64,000 bases of DNA from Streptomyces sp. WZ-12 (GTDB lineage: Bacteria > Actinomycetota > Actinomycetes > Streptomycetales > Streptomycetaceae), in the NCBI RefSeq assembly GCF_028898845.1, contig NZ_CP118574.1, positions 3,348,001-3,412,000 on the forward strand, given 5' to 3'. Of the stretch, positions 24,614 to 33,944 are shown piece by piece (position 1 is the first letter of the stretch; every line of letters begins with the position of its first letter). A model generated the notes under the pieces. That model had not been told where the DNA came from. It did no database searches and was given only the letters and a program-made list of their open reading frames with translations. A program made the position numbers and the translations under genes.

Positions 24614-26014
24614 TCAGGACGGGCGCCAGGCGTCCGCCAGGTCGCCCCAGAGGTGGGCGGCGGTCTCGACGCCCTTCATCAGCAGGTCGAGCTCGACCTT
24701 CTCGTTCGGCGCGTGCCAGCCGTCGGAGGGCACCGAGATGCCGAGGAACAGGACCGGGACGCCGAGGACGTCCTGGAGGTCGGCGGCCGGCCCTGAGCCG
24801 CCCTCGCGGGTGAAGCGGATCTCCGTCTCGAAGGCCCGGCCCATGGCGCGCACCACGGACTGGAGCGCGGGGTGGTCGAGCGGGGTGAGGCAGGGGCGGG
24901 TGGCGCCCCAGAAGGTGATCTCGTGGCGGATGCCGGCCGGGAGCCGCTCGGCGACCCAGGCGCGGACGGCCTGTTGGACGGCGTCCGCGTCCTGGCCGGC
25001 GACCAGCCGGAACGAGAGCTTCAACTGGGCCGAGGACGGGACGATGGTCTTGCCGCCGGGGCCCTGGTAGCCGCCGGAGATGCCGTTGACCTCGGCGGTG
25101 GGGCGGGCCCAGATGCGCTCCAGGGTGGTGGTGCCGGCCTCGCCGAGGGTGGCGTGCGAGTGCGCGGTGCGCAGCCAGCCCTCCTCGTCGAAGGGCAGCT
25201 CGGCGAAGGGCTCCCGCTCGCGGTCGGTGAGCTCGATCACGCCGTCGTAGAAGCCGGGGACGGCGACCCTGCGGTCGGCGTCGTGGAGGGCGGCGACGAG
25301 CCGGGCCGCCTCGGTGGCCGGGTTGGGCACCGCGCCGCCGAACGAGCCGGAGTGGATGTCCTGGTCGGGCCCGTACAGGTCGATCTGGCAGTCCGTCAGC
25401 CCGCGCATGCCGGTGCAGACGGTGGGGGTGTCCTTGGACCACATCCCGGTGTCGGAGACGATCACCGCGTCGCAGGCCAGGCGGTCGGCGTGCTGCTCGA
25501 TCAGGGCCGGGAAGTGCGGCGAGCCGGACTCCTCCTCGCCCTCGATGAGCAGCTTGAGGTTGACCGCGGGGGCGGTGCGGCCGGTCGCGGCGAGGTGCGC
25601 GCGGACGCCGAGGGTGTGGAAGAACACCTGCCCCTTGTCGTCGGCGGCGCCGCGGGCGTACAGCTTCCCGTCGACGGTCTCCGGCTCGAAGGGGTCGGTG
25701 TGCCAACCGTCCTCGCGGGCGGCGGGCTGGACGTCGTGGTGGCCGTAGACGAGCACGGTGGGGGCGGACGGGTCCCCGGCGGGCCACTCGGCGAAGACCG
25801 CGGGCAGTCCCCCGGTCTCCCAGACCTCGGACACCGGGAAGCCGGTCTCGGCCAGCTTGGCGGCGAGCCACTCGGCGCTGCGGCGCACATCGGCGGCGCG
25901 GTCGGGGTCGGCGGAAACCGAGGGGATGCGCAGCCACTGGGCGAGGTCGTCGAGGAAGGCGTCGCGGTGGCCGGCGATGTACGCGCGGACGGCGTTGTCC
26001 GGGGTGGTGCTCAT
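24614..26014 (-). CDS. M20-family dipeptidase
   Basis: A 466-residue dizinc peptidase of the M20 family (CNDP/DapE-like). Metal ligands and catalytic residues are recognisable: GHHDVQP near residue 92, ARGAADDKG with the bridging Asp, EGEEESGS with the catalytic Glu and a metal Glu, the Asp in VSDTGMW, and the late His in SDGWHAPNEKVE. The lid domain includes DQDIHSGSFGGAVPNPA. It probably hydrolyses dipeptides in the cytoplasm. The start is ten bases from the adnB stop, so it is cotranscribed with the helicase genes; no functional link is known. Confidence 0.93.
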   Translation of the reverse strand: MSTTPDNAVRAYIAGHRDAFLDDLAQWLRIPSVSADPDRAADVRRSAEWLAAKLAETGFPVSEVWETGGLPAVFAEWPAGDPSAPTVLVYGHHDVQPAAREDGWHTDPFEPETVDGKLYARGAADDKGQVFFHTLGVRAHLAATGRTAPAVNLKLLIEGEEESGSPHFPALIEQHADRLACDAVIVSDTGMWSKDTPTVCTGMRGLTDCQIDLYGPDQDIHSGSFGGAVPNPATEAARLVAALHDADRRVAVPGFYDGVIELTDREREPFAELPFDEEGWLRTAHSHATLGEAGTTTLERIWARPTAEVNGISGGYQGPGGKTIVPSSAQLKLSFRLVAGQDADAVQQAVRAWVAERLPAGIRHEITFWGATRPCLTPLDHPALQSVVRAMGRAFETEIRFTREGGSGPAADLQDVLGVPVLFLGISVPSDGWHAPNEKVELDLLMKGVETAAHLWGDLADAWRPS

Positions 26015-26024
26015 ACGCCCGAGC

Positions 26025-29000
26025 CTATCGGCCTTCCGGGGGATACCGGCCGGCGGTCTCGCCCCGCAGGATCCGCTCCAACCCCTCCCGGCCTGGTAGG
26101 CGCGCCGGTCTGACCACTTCCCCGGTGCGGACGAAGAGGAACGCGGCGCCGACCTCGGACGGGGCCAGGCCGTACCGCTCGGCCCAGGCCAGGCGGTAGA
26201 CGGCGAGTTGGAGGGGGTCGGCGCCGCCGGCGCCCGAGGGGAGGTTCCGGCCGGTCTTCCAGTCGACGATCTCGAAGCGGTCGCCGCCCGGGCCGGGCTC
26301 CTTGTAGACCGCGTCGATCCGGCCGCGGATCACCCTTCCGGCGAGCGTCATCCGGAACGGGACCTCCACCCGGAACGGGGTCCGCCGGGCGTACGGGCTG
26401 CGGGCGAACGCCTCCTTCAGCGCCTGAAGGTCCTGCTCGTCGGCGATCTCCGGCTCCTCGCCGGGCTCGGCGCCCGGGAGCTCGTCCGGGCCGAGCAGCG
26501 GCAACGGCAGCTCCTCGAAACGGGACTGGACCCAGGCGTGGAAGCGGGTGCCGCGGCGGGCGGCGCGCTGCGGTGCGCGCGGCATCGGGCGGGCCAGCTC
26601 GCGGGCGAAGCCGTCCGGGTCGGCGGCGACCTGAAGGAGCTGGGTGGCGGTGAGCGAGGCCGGGAGCGGGACATCGCGGACCCGGGCGCGGGAGCTGCGC
26701 AACTCGGCGGCCAGCGCCGTCAGATCGCGGTCCCAGGACGCCGCGAGGCGACGCTCCTCGGGGGGCAGCGGGGAGAGGCCCTCCTGGCCGGTGGGGGCGC
26801 CCGTGCCCGCGGTGCCGGCGGCGGCGCCTTCCAGGGCGGCCGGGTCGGGCTCGGCGGAACGCTGGGCGATGAGGCGGGGGCGGCGGCCGTCGGCGTACGG
26901 CTCGGCGGCCGGGGCGTCCGCCCCGTACGGGGGCTCGTCCTCGTACGGGGACGCCTCGTACGGGGACGCCTCGTACGGGTCGTCCTCCGGGGGCGGCGGG
27001 AGCGGATCGTCCTCGTGAGCGGCCGCCCACTCCTCGTCGTCCGGGGGCGGCGGCCATTCCGGGTCGTACCCGGGGGCCGGGGGTGCCGGGGCGGTCTCCG
27101 GGGCCTGGCGGGCGAGGTGGGCGCGGACGGTGGCGGCGGCCGCGCGGCGGCGGGCGGTGGCGTCCTCGTCCAGGGGCAGCGGCCAGGGCCGGTCGGCGGC
27201 GGCCTCGGCGAGGGCGGGGTTCTCGGCGCCCTCCTCGGGCTGGTCGGCCCAGACCTCGATCTCGCCGTGGCCCGCCTCGCAGTGCTCGCGCAGCGCCGTG
27301 AGGAAGGCGGACGGGCCGCGCGAGCGCTTCTGGCTCGGGCCCCACCAGTGGCCGGAGCCGAGGAGGAGGGAGCGGGGGCGGGTGAACGTGACGTAGCCGA
27401 GGCGGAGTTCCTCGGTCTCCTGGTGGTGCCGCATCGCCTCCTTGAAGTCCTTCACACCGCGGGCGGTCCACTCCCCCACTTCGGGCAGGGTCGCGGCGTC
27501 CCCCCGGAGCGGGTGCGGCAGCACCTTGGCGCGGCCGGTCCACGACTCGCGGGCCTGCTCGCTGGGGAACTGCTTGGTCACCAGGCCGGGCACCGCGACG
27601 ACGTCCCACTCCAGGCCCTTGGACTTGTGGGCGGTGAGCACCTTGACGGTGTTCTCGCCGCCCGGGAGCGAGCTGTCCAGGCCCTTCTCGAACTGGACGG
27701 CGGTGCGCAGGAAACCCAGGAAGGCGAGCAGCGTGGCCTCGCCGTCGAGGGCCGCGCCGCCCTCCTTGGCGGCGAAGCCGGCCGCGAGGTCCAGGAAGGT
27801 GCCCAGGGTCTCGCGGCGGCGGGCGGCCAGGGCGTGCGGCGAGGCGGACAGCTCGACCTCCAGTCCGGTGACGGCCAGGATCCGGTGCAGCACGTCCATC
27901 AGCGGGTCGGCCAACGAGCGCCGCAGGTCGCGGAGTTCGGCGGCCAGCCGGGCGAAGCGGACCCGGGCCTCCGAGGAGAACGGCAGGCCGTCGTCCGGGC
28001 CGCCGGCCTCCAGGAAGGTGTCCAGCGCGTCGGCGAGGGAGACCGTCTCGGCCGGGTCGACGCCCTCGACGGCCGCGGCCAGGCGGCGCTCCGGGTCGTC
28101 GTCGGCGGGGGTGCCGGGGCGGGCCAGGGCGCGCGCCCGGCGGCCCAGCAGGGCCAGGTCGCGCGGGCCGATCCGCCAACGGGGGCCGATCAGCAGCCGC
28201 ACCAGGGAGGCGTTGGCCGTCGGGTCCTGGAGGACCTCGCAGACCGCGACCAGGTCGGCGATCTCGGGGAGGTGGAGCAGCCCGGAGAGGCCGACGACCT
28301 CCACCGGTACGTCCCGGGCCACCAACTCGCCCTGGATCTGCGCGAAGTCGGCGGCGGAGCGGCACAGCACCGCGATCCCGCCGGGCGGGGTGCCGGTGCG
28401 GACCAGGTGGGCGAGGGAGTCCGCGAGCCAGGTGAGCTCCTCGGCGTGGGTGGGCAGCAGGGCGCAGCGGACCTGCCCGTCCCGCTCGGCGCCGGGGGCC
28501 GGGCGCAGCGCCTCGACGCCGGCGTGCATCGCGCGCAGCGGGGCGGCCAGGCGGTTGGCGAGGTCCAGGAGGCGGCCGCCGCTGCGGCGGTTCTCGCTGA
28601 GCGCGAAGCGACGGGCCGGGGTGCCGTCGGCGAACGGGAAGTGGGCGGGGAAGTCGTCGAGATTGGCGACGGAGGCGCCGCGCCAGCCGTAGATGGCCTG
28701 GCAGGGGTCGCCGACGGCGGTGACCGCGTGCCCGGTGGCGGAGCCGGCGCCGGCGCCGAACAGGCCGGCGAGCAGCAGCCGTTGGGCGACGGAGGTGTCC
28801 TGGTACTCGTCGAGGAGGACGACGCGGAACTCCTCGCGCAGCAGCGCGCCGACCTCCGGGCGGGTGGTGGCCAGCGTCGCCGCGAGGGCGATCTGGTCGC
28901 CGAAGTCCAGCAGGTCGCGGCGGCGCTTCTCGCGGCGGTAGGCGCCGACGAGGTCGAGCAGCTCCAGGCGGCCGCGGGCGGCCTCGGGGACCTTGCGCAG

Positions 29001-29681
29001 GTCGGCGTTGCTGAGCTTGGCGTGCTCCAACTCGGCGAGCAGCGCGGTGTCGTGGGCGTGCAGAGTGGGCGGGTCCACCAGGTGCTCGGACAGCTCGCCG
29101 TCGAGGGCGAGGAGGTCCTCCACGAGGGTGGGCAGCGAGGTGGTGAGCGAGGGATACGGGCCGGGGGCGGCGCGCAGGGTGCGGGCGGCGAGCTGGAAGC
29201 GGGTGGCGTCGGCGAGCAGGCGGGCGCTGGGCTCCAGGCCGATGCGCAGGCCGTGGTCCTTCAGGAGCTGGCCGGCGAAGGCGTGGTACGTGGAGATCCG
29301 CGGCTCCCCGGGGGGCTCGGCGCCGGCGGCCGCGCCCGGGAGGGGGTCGGGGTCGGTGACGCCGGCCGCCAGGAGGGCCGCGCGGACCCGCTCGGCCAGC
29401 TCGCCCGCCGCCTTGTTGGTGAACGTCAGCCCGAGGACCTGCTCGGGGGCGACCTGGCCGGTGCCGACCAGCCACACCACCCGCGCGGCCATCACCGTGG
29501 TCTTGCCCGAACCGGCCCCGGCCACGATGACCTGCGGGGCGGGCGGCGCCGTGATGCACGCCGTCTGCTCCGGGGTGAACGGGATGCCCAGCAGCTCCTT
29601 GAGCTGCTCGGGGTCGGTGAGGTGAGCTGACACATCGGACACCGTAACGGCCGCCGCTGACAGTCCCGCCCCGGCCGACAT
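26025..29681 (-). CDS. adnB: AdnB-like helicase-nuclease subunit
   Basis: A 1218-residue protein with an N-terminal UvrD-like motor (Walker A AGAGSGKT at 54-61, VVLLDEYQD, QAIYGWRGAS, VLTAHKSKGLEWDVVAVPG) and a C-terminal RecB-type PD-(D/E)xK nuclease: the His in RGTRFHAWVQ, the Asp in GRIDAVYK, IVDWKTG, and QLAVYRLAWA. AdnAB resects double-strand breaks and replaces RecBCD in actinobacteria; the locus is reported essential in Streptomyces. A 100-residue Pro/acidic linker with SPYEA repeats separates motor and nuclease. No Fe-S Cys cluster is seen here. The start is uncertain: GTG codons at 29642 and 29633 are alternatives and none has a clear ribosome site. The A/B naming follows mycobacterial order. 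Confidence 0.9.
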   Translation of the reverse strand: MSAGAGLSAAAVTVSDVSAHLTDPEQLKELLGIPFTPEQTACITAPPAPQVIVAGAGSGKTTVMAARVVWLVGTGQVAPEQVLGLTFTNKAAGELAERVRAALLAAGVTDPDPLPGAAAGAEPPGEPRISTYHAFAGQLLKDHGLRIGLEPSARLLADATRFQLAARTLRAAPGPYPSLTTSLPTLVEDLLALDGELSEHLVDPPTLHAHDTALLAELEHAKLSNADLRKVPEAARGRLELLDLVGAYRREKRRRDLLDFGDQIALAATLATTRPEVGALLREEFRVVLLDEYQDTSVAQRLLLAGLFGAGAGSATGHAVTAVGDPCQAIYGWRGASVANLDDFPAHFPFADGTPARRFALSENRRSGGRLLDLANRLAAPLRAMHAGVEALRPAPGAERDGQVRCALLPTHAEELTWLADSLAHLVRTGTPPGGIAVLCRSAADFAQIQGELVARDVPVEVVGLSGLLHLPEIADLVAVCEVLQDPTANASLVRLLIGPRWRIGPRDLALLGRRARALARPGTPADDDPERRLAAAVEGVDPAETVSLADALDTFLEAGGPDDGLPFSSEARVRFARLAAELRDLRRSLADPLMDVLHRILAVTGLEVELSASPHALAARRRETLGTFLDLAAGFAAKEGGAALDGEATLLAFLGFLRTAVQFEKGLDSSLPGGENTVKVLTAHKSKGLEWDVVAVPGLVTKQFPSEQARESWTGRAKVLPHPLRGDAATLPEVGEWTARGVKDFKEAMRHHQETEELRLGYVTFTRPRSLLLGSGHWWGPSQKRSRGPSAFLTALREHCEAGHGEIEVWADQPEEGAENPALAEAAADRPWPLPLDEDATARRRAAAATVRAHLARQAPETAPAPPAPGYDPEWPPPPDDEEWAAAHEDDPLPPPPEDDPYEASPYEASPYEDEPPYGADAPAAEPYADGRRPRLIAQRSAEPDPAALEGAAAGTAGTGAPTGQEGLSPLPPEERRLAASWDRDLTALAAELRSSRARVRDVPLPASLTATQLLQVAADPDGFARELARPMPRAPQRAARRGTRFHAWVQSRFEELPLPLLGPDELPGAEPGEEPEIADEQDLQALKEAFARSPYARRTPFRVEVPFRMTLAGRVIRGRIDAVYKEPGPGGDRFEIVDWKTGRNLPSGAGGADPLQLAVYRLAWAERYGLAPSEVGAAFLFVRTGEVVRPARLPGREGLERILRGETAGRYPPEGR
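26938..26985 (-). repeat. 15-bp tandem repeat inside adnB
   Basis: The unit CCTCGTACGGGGACG is repeated about three times in frame and encodes a YEASP repeat in the acidic linker between motor and nuclease domains. Its copy number could vary between strains without disrupting the frame. Confidence 0.7.
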
Positions 29682-29722
29682 CGACGCAGGTCAGCGCGGT
29701 GCGACGGCGGGTGTGGGGCGGC

Positions 29723-32700
29723 TCACTCGACGATCTGCCGGCCCTCGGGGCGCGCGCTGCAGGAGGCCCGGAAGGCGCAGTGCGTGCAGTGCGCGCCGGT
29801 GGTCGGCGTGAAGCGCTCCTCCAGGACGCGGCCGGCGGCGGTGGCGAGCAGCTCGCCGACCCAGTCGCCCTCCGGCGGCGGCTGCGCCTGGACGGCCGGG
29901 AACGCCTCGCCGCCCTCCTTGCGGGGCGCGCCCAGCCGCAGGTGGACCAGCTCGGCGCCGCCGGACTCCGGCCGCTGTCCGTCGAAGGCGTCGTCGAGGG
30001 CGCCCTCGCGGACCGCGAGTTGGTAGACGGCGAGCTGCGGGTGGCGGGCGACCTCGGGGCCGGTCGGCTTCTGCTTGCCCGTCTTGAAGTCGACGACGTA
30101 GGCACGGCCCTCGGCGTCGCGCGCGACGTGGTCCATGCTGCCGCGGATGCGGACCTCGTAGGCGCCGGCGGCGAGGGTGACGTCGAAGCCGTGCTCGGTG
30201 GCCACGGTGTCCCGGCCGAGGCTCTCGCGCTCCATGACGTGCCAGCGCAGGAAGCGCTCCAGGGCGGCGCGGGCCTGGTCCTTCTCCTGGCGGGACTTCC
30301 AGGGGGCGTCGAAGGCGAGCGCGTCCCAGACGGAGTCCAGGCGTGCCATCAGGACGGTCAGGTCGGCCGGGGTGCGCCCGGAGGCGACCTCGTCGGCGAG
30401 GACGTGGACGACGTTGCCGAAGCCCTGGGCGGCGGTGGCCGGGGCGTCGGCCTTCACCTCGCGCCCCAGGAACCACTGGAGGGCGCAGGTGTTGGCCAGT
30501 TGGTCGAGGGCGCTGCCGGAGAGCACCACGGGGCGGTCGCGGTCGCGCAACGGGACGGAGTTGTCGGTGGGCTCTTCCAGGCCCCACCAACTGTCCGGGT
30601 GCGCGGCCGGCACCAAGGGGTGGCCCTCGTCGTCGCGCAACGCGGCCAGCCGGGCCAGCCGTTGGGCGGCGGCGTCGCGCAGCGCGGGGCCGGCGTCCGG
30701 GTCGACGGTGGTGGCGCGCAGTTCGGCGACGAGCGCGGCGACGGTCAACGGGCGGCGGGGGCGGCCGGTGACGTCCTGGGGGGTGACGCCGAGTTCGGTC
30801 AGGAACCGGGACGGCTGGTCGCCGTCCTCGGCCGCGGCCTTGACGGCGGTGACCACCAGGCGCTCGCGGGCCCGGGTCGCGGCCACGTAGAACAGCCGGC
30901 GCTCCTCGGCGAGCAGGGCGCCCGGGGTGAGCGGTTCGGCCAGGCCGTCCCGGCCGATCCGGTCCGCCTCCAGGAGGGAGCCGCGGCGGCGCAGGTCGGG
31001 CCAGAGGCCCTCCTGGACCCCGGCCACCACCACGAGCCGCCATTCCAGGCCCTTGGCGCGGTGCGCGGTCATCAGGCGGACGGCGTCCGGGCGGACCGTA
31101 CGGCGGGTGAGGGTGTCCGCGGCGATGTCCTGGGCGGCCAGCTCCTCCAGGAAGTTCCGGGCGCCGCGGCCGCCGGTGCGCTCCTCGGCGCGGGCCGCGG
31201 TCTCGAACAGGGCGACCACCGCGTCCAGATCGCGGTCGGCGTTGCGCCCGGCGGCCCCGCCGCGCCGGGCGGCCCGCTCCAGCCGGGCCGGCCAGGGGGT
31301 GCCGTTCCACAGCTCCCACAGCGCCTCCTCGGCCGTCCCGCCGCCGGCGAGCAGCTCCCGGGCCTCGCGCAGCAGCAGGCCGAGCCGCCGGGCGCCGCGG
31401 GCGTGGCCGGGGTCGTGGGCCACCAGCCGCTCGGGCTCGGCCAGCGCGCGGGCGATGAGCTCGTCGGAGGGCGGCGGCACCGGGTGGCCGGCGGCCCGCT
31501 CCTCCTCGCGCAGCGCCCGGCCCAGCCGCCGCAGGTCGGCCGCGTCCATCCCGCCCAACGGGGAGCTCAGCAGGTCGATGGCGGTCTCGGGATCGATGCG
31601 GAGGGCGGCCGTCCGCTCCGCTGCGGCGTCCTCGGTGTCCGGGGCCTGCGGTGCCGCGTCCAACGGGGCGGCGGACGCGGGCCCGCCCGGTACGCCGGCC
31701 GCCACCCGCAGCGCCGTCAACAGCGGCGCGACGGCCGGTTCGTGGCGGAGCGGGAGGTCGTCGCCGTCGATGTCGAGCGGGATCCCGGCGGCGGTGAGCG
31801 CGCGGCGCACGGCGGGGATCGAGCGCCCCCCGGCGCGCACCAGGACGGCCATCTCGCGCCAGGGCACGCCCCGTTCGAGGTGGGCGCGGCGCAACAGGTC
31901 GGCGATGTTGTCGAGCTCGGCCCCGGGGGTCGGGTAGGTGAACACCTCGACCCGGCCGCCGTCCCGGACGGGGGTGGGCTCCCGGTGGGCGCGGACCGCG
32001 TCGGCCGGGAGCCGGGTGAGCGGCATCCGGCGGGTGAGCAGGCGGGTGGCGGCCAGCAGCGTGGCGCCGGCGCGCCGGGAGGTGCACAGCACGGCCACCG
32101 GGGCGGGGGCCCCGTCGGCGCGCCGGAAGGTCTCCGGGAAGTCGAGGATGCCGTTGACGTCGGCGCCCCGGAAGGCGTAGATCGACTGGTCCGGGTCGCC
32201 GAAGGCCAGCAGCGTGCGGCCCGCGGAACCGGGGGCGGCCAGCGCGCCCTGGTGGCCGGCGAGCGCCCGCAGCAGCCGCACCTGGGCGGCGTCGGTGTCC
32301 TGGTACTCGTCCACGTAGACCGCGTCGTAGGCGCCAGCCAGTTGGGCGGCGACCTCGGGGCGCTCGGCCAGCAGCACCGCGCGGTGCACCAACTCGGCGT
32401 AGTCCAGCACCCCTTGGGCGTCCAGGACGTCGAGGTACTCGGCGAGGAAGGCAGCCGCGGCCCGCCAGTCGGGGCGGCCAGTGCGGCGGGCGAAGTCGCC
32501 CAACGCGTCCGGGCCCAGGCCCAGTTCGCGACTGCGGGCCAGCACCGCGCGGACCTCGTCGGCGAAGCCCCGGGTGGTCAGGCAGGCCCGCAGCTCGTCC
32601 GGCCAGCCCACCCTGGCGCGGCCGTCACCGGCCAGCTCCGCCTGGCCCTCCAGGAGCTCGCGGACGACCAGGTCCTGCTCGGGGCCGGACAGCAGCCGCA

Positions 32701-33145
32701 ACGGGTCGGCGAAGAGGTCGGCGTCCTGGTGACCGCGGACCAGGGCGTAGCAGAAGGAGTGGAAGGTGGTGGCCTGGGGGGCGTCGGGCCGGCGGGCGGC
32801 GGACGGCCCGCCCCCCTCGTCGGCCAGCCGGGCGGCCAGCCGGTCCCGGAGGGCGACCGCGGCCTTCCGGCTGAAGGTCAGGACGAGGATCCGCTCGGGG
32901 TCCGTCCCCGCCCGGACGCGGCGCACCACGGACTCCACCAGCGTCGTGGTCTTGCCCGTCCCCGGCCCGGCGAGGACCAGCAGTGGCCCCTGCCGGTGCT
33001 CCACCACGGCGCGCTGGGCGGCGTCCAGGGTCGGCGGCGCGGTCCGCTCCGGCGGGGTGCGCACCAGGCGGTACGCGCCGGGGGCGCCCCGCCGCGCGGC
33101 CTCGCGGGGCTGCGCCGGCGGAACGGCCGGAAGGGAGGGGCTCAA
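29723..33145 (-). CDS. adnA: AdnA-like helicase-nuclease subunit with Fe-S staple
   Basis: About 1140 residues. The motor domain has Walker A GPGTGKT near residue 60, VDEYQDTDAAQ, QSIYAFRGAD and LMTAHRAKGLEWRLVVV. The C-terminal nuclease has the Asp in IRGSMDHVA, VVDFKTGK and QLAVYQLAV. A Cys in LANTCALQW together with CTHCAFRASC near the end makes a four-Cys Fe-S staple like that of AddB-type nucleases. The gene precedes adnB by 41 bases. The start is uncertain: TTG at 33145 is used, but the frame is open to a GTG at 33289 and the intervening codons are Pro/Arg-rich and look non-coding. Confidence 0.88.
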   Translation of the reverse strand: MSPSLPAVPPAQPREAARRGAPGAYRLVRTPPERTAPPTLDAAQRAVVEHRQGPLLVLAGPGTGKTTTLVESVVRRVRAGTDPERILVLTFSRKAAVALRDRLAARLADEGGGPSAARRPDAPQATTFHSFCYALVRGHQDADLFADPLRLLSGPEQDLVVRELLEGQAELAGDGRARVGWPDELRACLTTRGFADEVRAVLARSRELGLGPDALGDFARRTGRPDWRAAAAFLAEYLDVLDAQGVLDYAELVHRAVLLAERPEVAAQLAGAYDAVYVDEYQDTDAAQVRLLRALAGHQGALAAPGSAGRTLLAFGDPDQSIYAFRGADVNGILDFPETFRRADGAPAPVAVLCTSRRAGATLLAATRLLTRRMPLTRLPADAVRAHREPTPVRDGGRVEVFTYPTPGAELDNIADLLRRAHLERGVPWREMAVLVRAGGRSIPAVRRALTAAGIPLDIDGDDLPLRHEPAVAPLLTALRVAAGVPGGPASAAPLDAAPQAPDTEDAAAERTAALRIDPETAIDLLSSPLGGMDAADLRRLGRALREEERAAGHPVPPPSDELIARALAEPERLVAHDPGHARGARRLGLLLREARELLAGGGTAEEALWELWNGTPWPARLERAARRGGAAGRNADRDLDAVVALFETAARAEERTGGRGARNFLEELAAQDIAADTLTRRTVRPDAVRLMTAHRAKGLEWRLVVVAGVQEGLWPDLRRRGSLLEADRIGRDGLAEPLTPGALLAEERRLFYVAATRARERLVVTAVKAAAEDGDQPSRFLTELGVTPQDVTGRPRRPLTVAALVAELRATTVDPDAGPALRDAAAQRLARLAALRDDEGHPLVPAAHPDSWWGLEEPTDNSVPLRDRDRPVVLSGSALDQLANTCALQWFLGREVKADAPATAAQGFGNVVHVLADEVASGRTPADLTVLMARLDSVWDALAFDAPWKSRQEKDQARAALERFLRWHVMERESLGRDTVATEHGFDVTLAAGAYEVRIRGSMDHVARDAEGRAYVVDFKTGKQKPTGPEVARHPQLAVYQLAVREGALDDAFDGQRPESGGAELVHLRLGAPRKEGGEAFPAVQAQPPPEGDWVGELLATAAGRVLEERFTPTTGAHCTHCAFRASCSARPEGRQIVE

Positions 33146-33329
33146 CTTGATCGCCGGTCCTGGGGGGTGTTGGTCGGGGTGCGGACGGTGCCGCCGGTGC
33201 GCCGGGCCCGTCCGGGCGCCCGCGGCGGGACGCGGCCGGGACGGCGACCCCCTCGACCGTACCGGGTCGGGAGGCCGGCCCCTGAGCACGTGCCCTGGGG
33301 CCCGTCCGCCCCTGATCCGCAGAAGCGTC

Positions 33330-33758
33330 CTAGCGCCCCTCGTCCCCGGACGCGGTGTCGCCGTCCCACCGCGCCCGCCGCATGTCGATCCGCGGTATGT
33401 GGCCCTCGGTGGCCGCCGAGGCTCCCTTGAGGGGCGTGCCCTCGTCCCGGTAGTGGGCCAGGGCGCGCAGTTCGTGGCCGGGGAGCAGCACGCCGTCCGC
33501 GCGGACCACCCGCCACCAGGGCACCGCGCTGCCGTAGAGGGCCATCACCCGCCCCACCTGGCGCGGGCCGCCCGGCGCCGGGCCCTCGGGATGGTCCTCG
33601 TCCTTGAGCCACTCCGCGACGTCCCCGTAGGTCATGACCCTGCCGGGCGGGATCTCCTCGGCGACGCCGAGGACCCGCTCCGCGTAGTCCGGCAGGGCCT
33701 CCGGCGCGGCCCGGTCGCCGACGGCGCCGGCGCTGTCCATGTCTCCGGTCCCCTTCAT
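33330..33758 (-). CDS. Alkyltransferase-like (ATL) DNA-binding protein
   Basis: A 142-residue MGMT-fold protein. The DNA-binding helix and Arg finger region RQVGRVMALYGSAVPWWRVV aligns with the active site of O6-alkylguanine transferases, but the catalytic PCHR reads PWWR at residues 80-83. The acceptor Cys is therefore Trp and the protein cannot dealkylate DNA. ATL proteins of this kind flip O6-alkylguanine and hand it to nucleotide excision repair. ATG at 33758 has AGGA eight bases upstream; ATG at 33740 is possible. It opens the leftward operon with adnAB, which fits a repair role. Confidence 0.92.
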   Translation of the reverse strand: MKGTGDMDSAGAVGDRAAPEALPDYAERVLGVAEEIPPGRVMTYGDVAEWLKDEDHPEGPAPGGPRQVGRVMALYGSAVPWWRVVRADGVLLPGHELRALAHYRDEGTPLKGASAATEGHIPRIDMRRARWDGDTASGDEGR

Positions 33759-33944
33759 TCGGCCCATCCTGCCGCACAGCACCGACAATGGGCTTGGACG
33801 CCTGGTCCCGCGCCGGCCGGAGAGGCCCGGAGGGCGGCGGGGCCCCGGTGCGGTGGCCGCGGTTCCGCTTTCCGTGGCCCCCAAATGCACCCTGATGCCT
33901 CCCCGGACCGGACGGCCGTGCCACCATCTTCCGGACGGTGACTG

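Noticed and set aside
26208..29630. 1140-codon open frame antisense to adnB
   Set aside because: Composition is typical of a high-GC shadow, with no motifs or ribosome site; adnB has clear helicase and nuclease motifs.
29699..33430. 1243-codon open frame antisense to adnA
   Set aside because: Same reasoning; the opposite strand encodes a complete helicase-nuclease.
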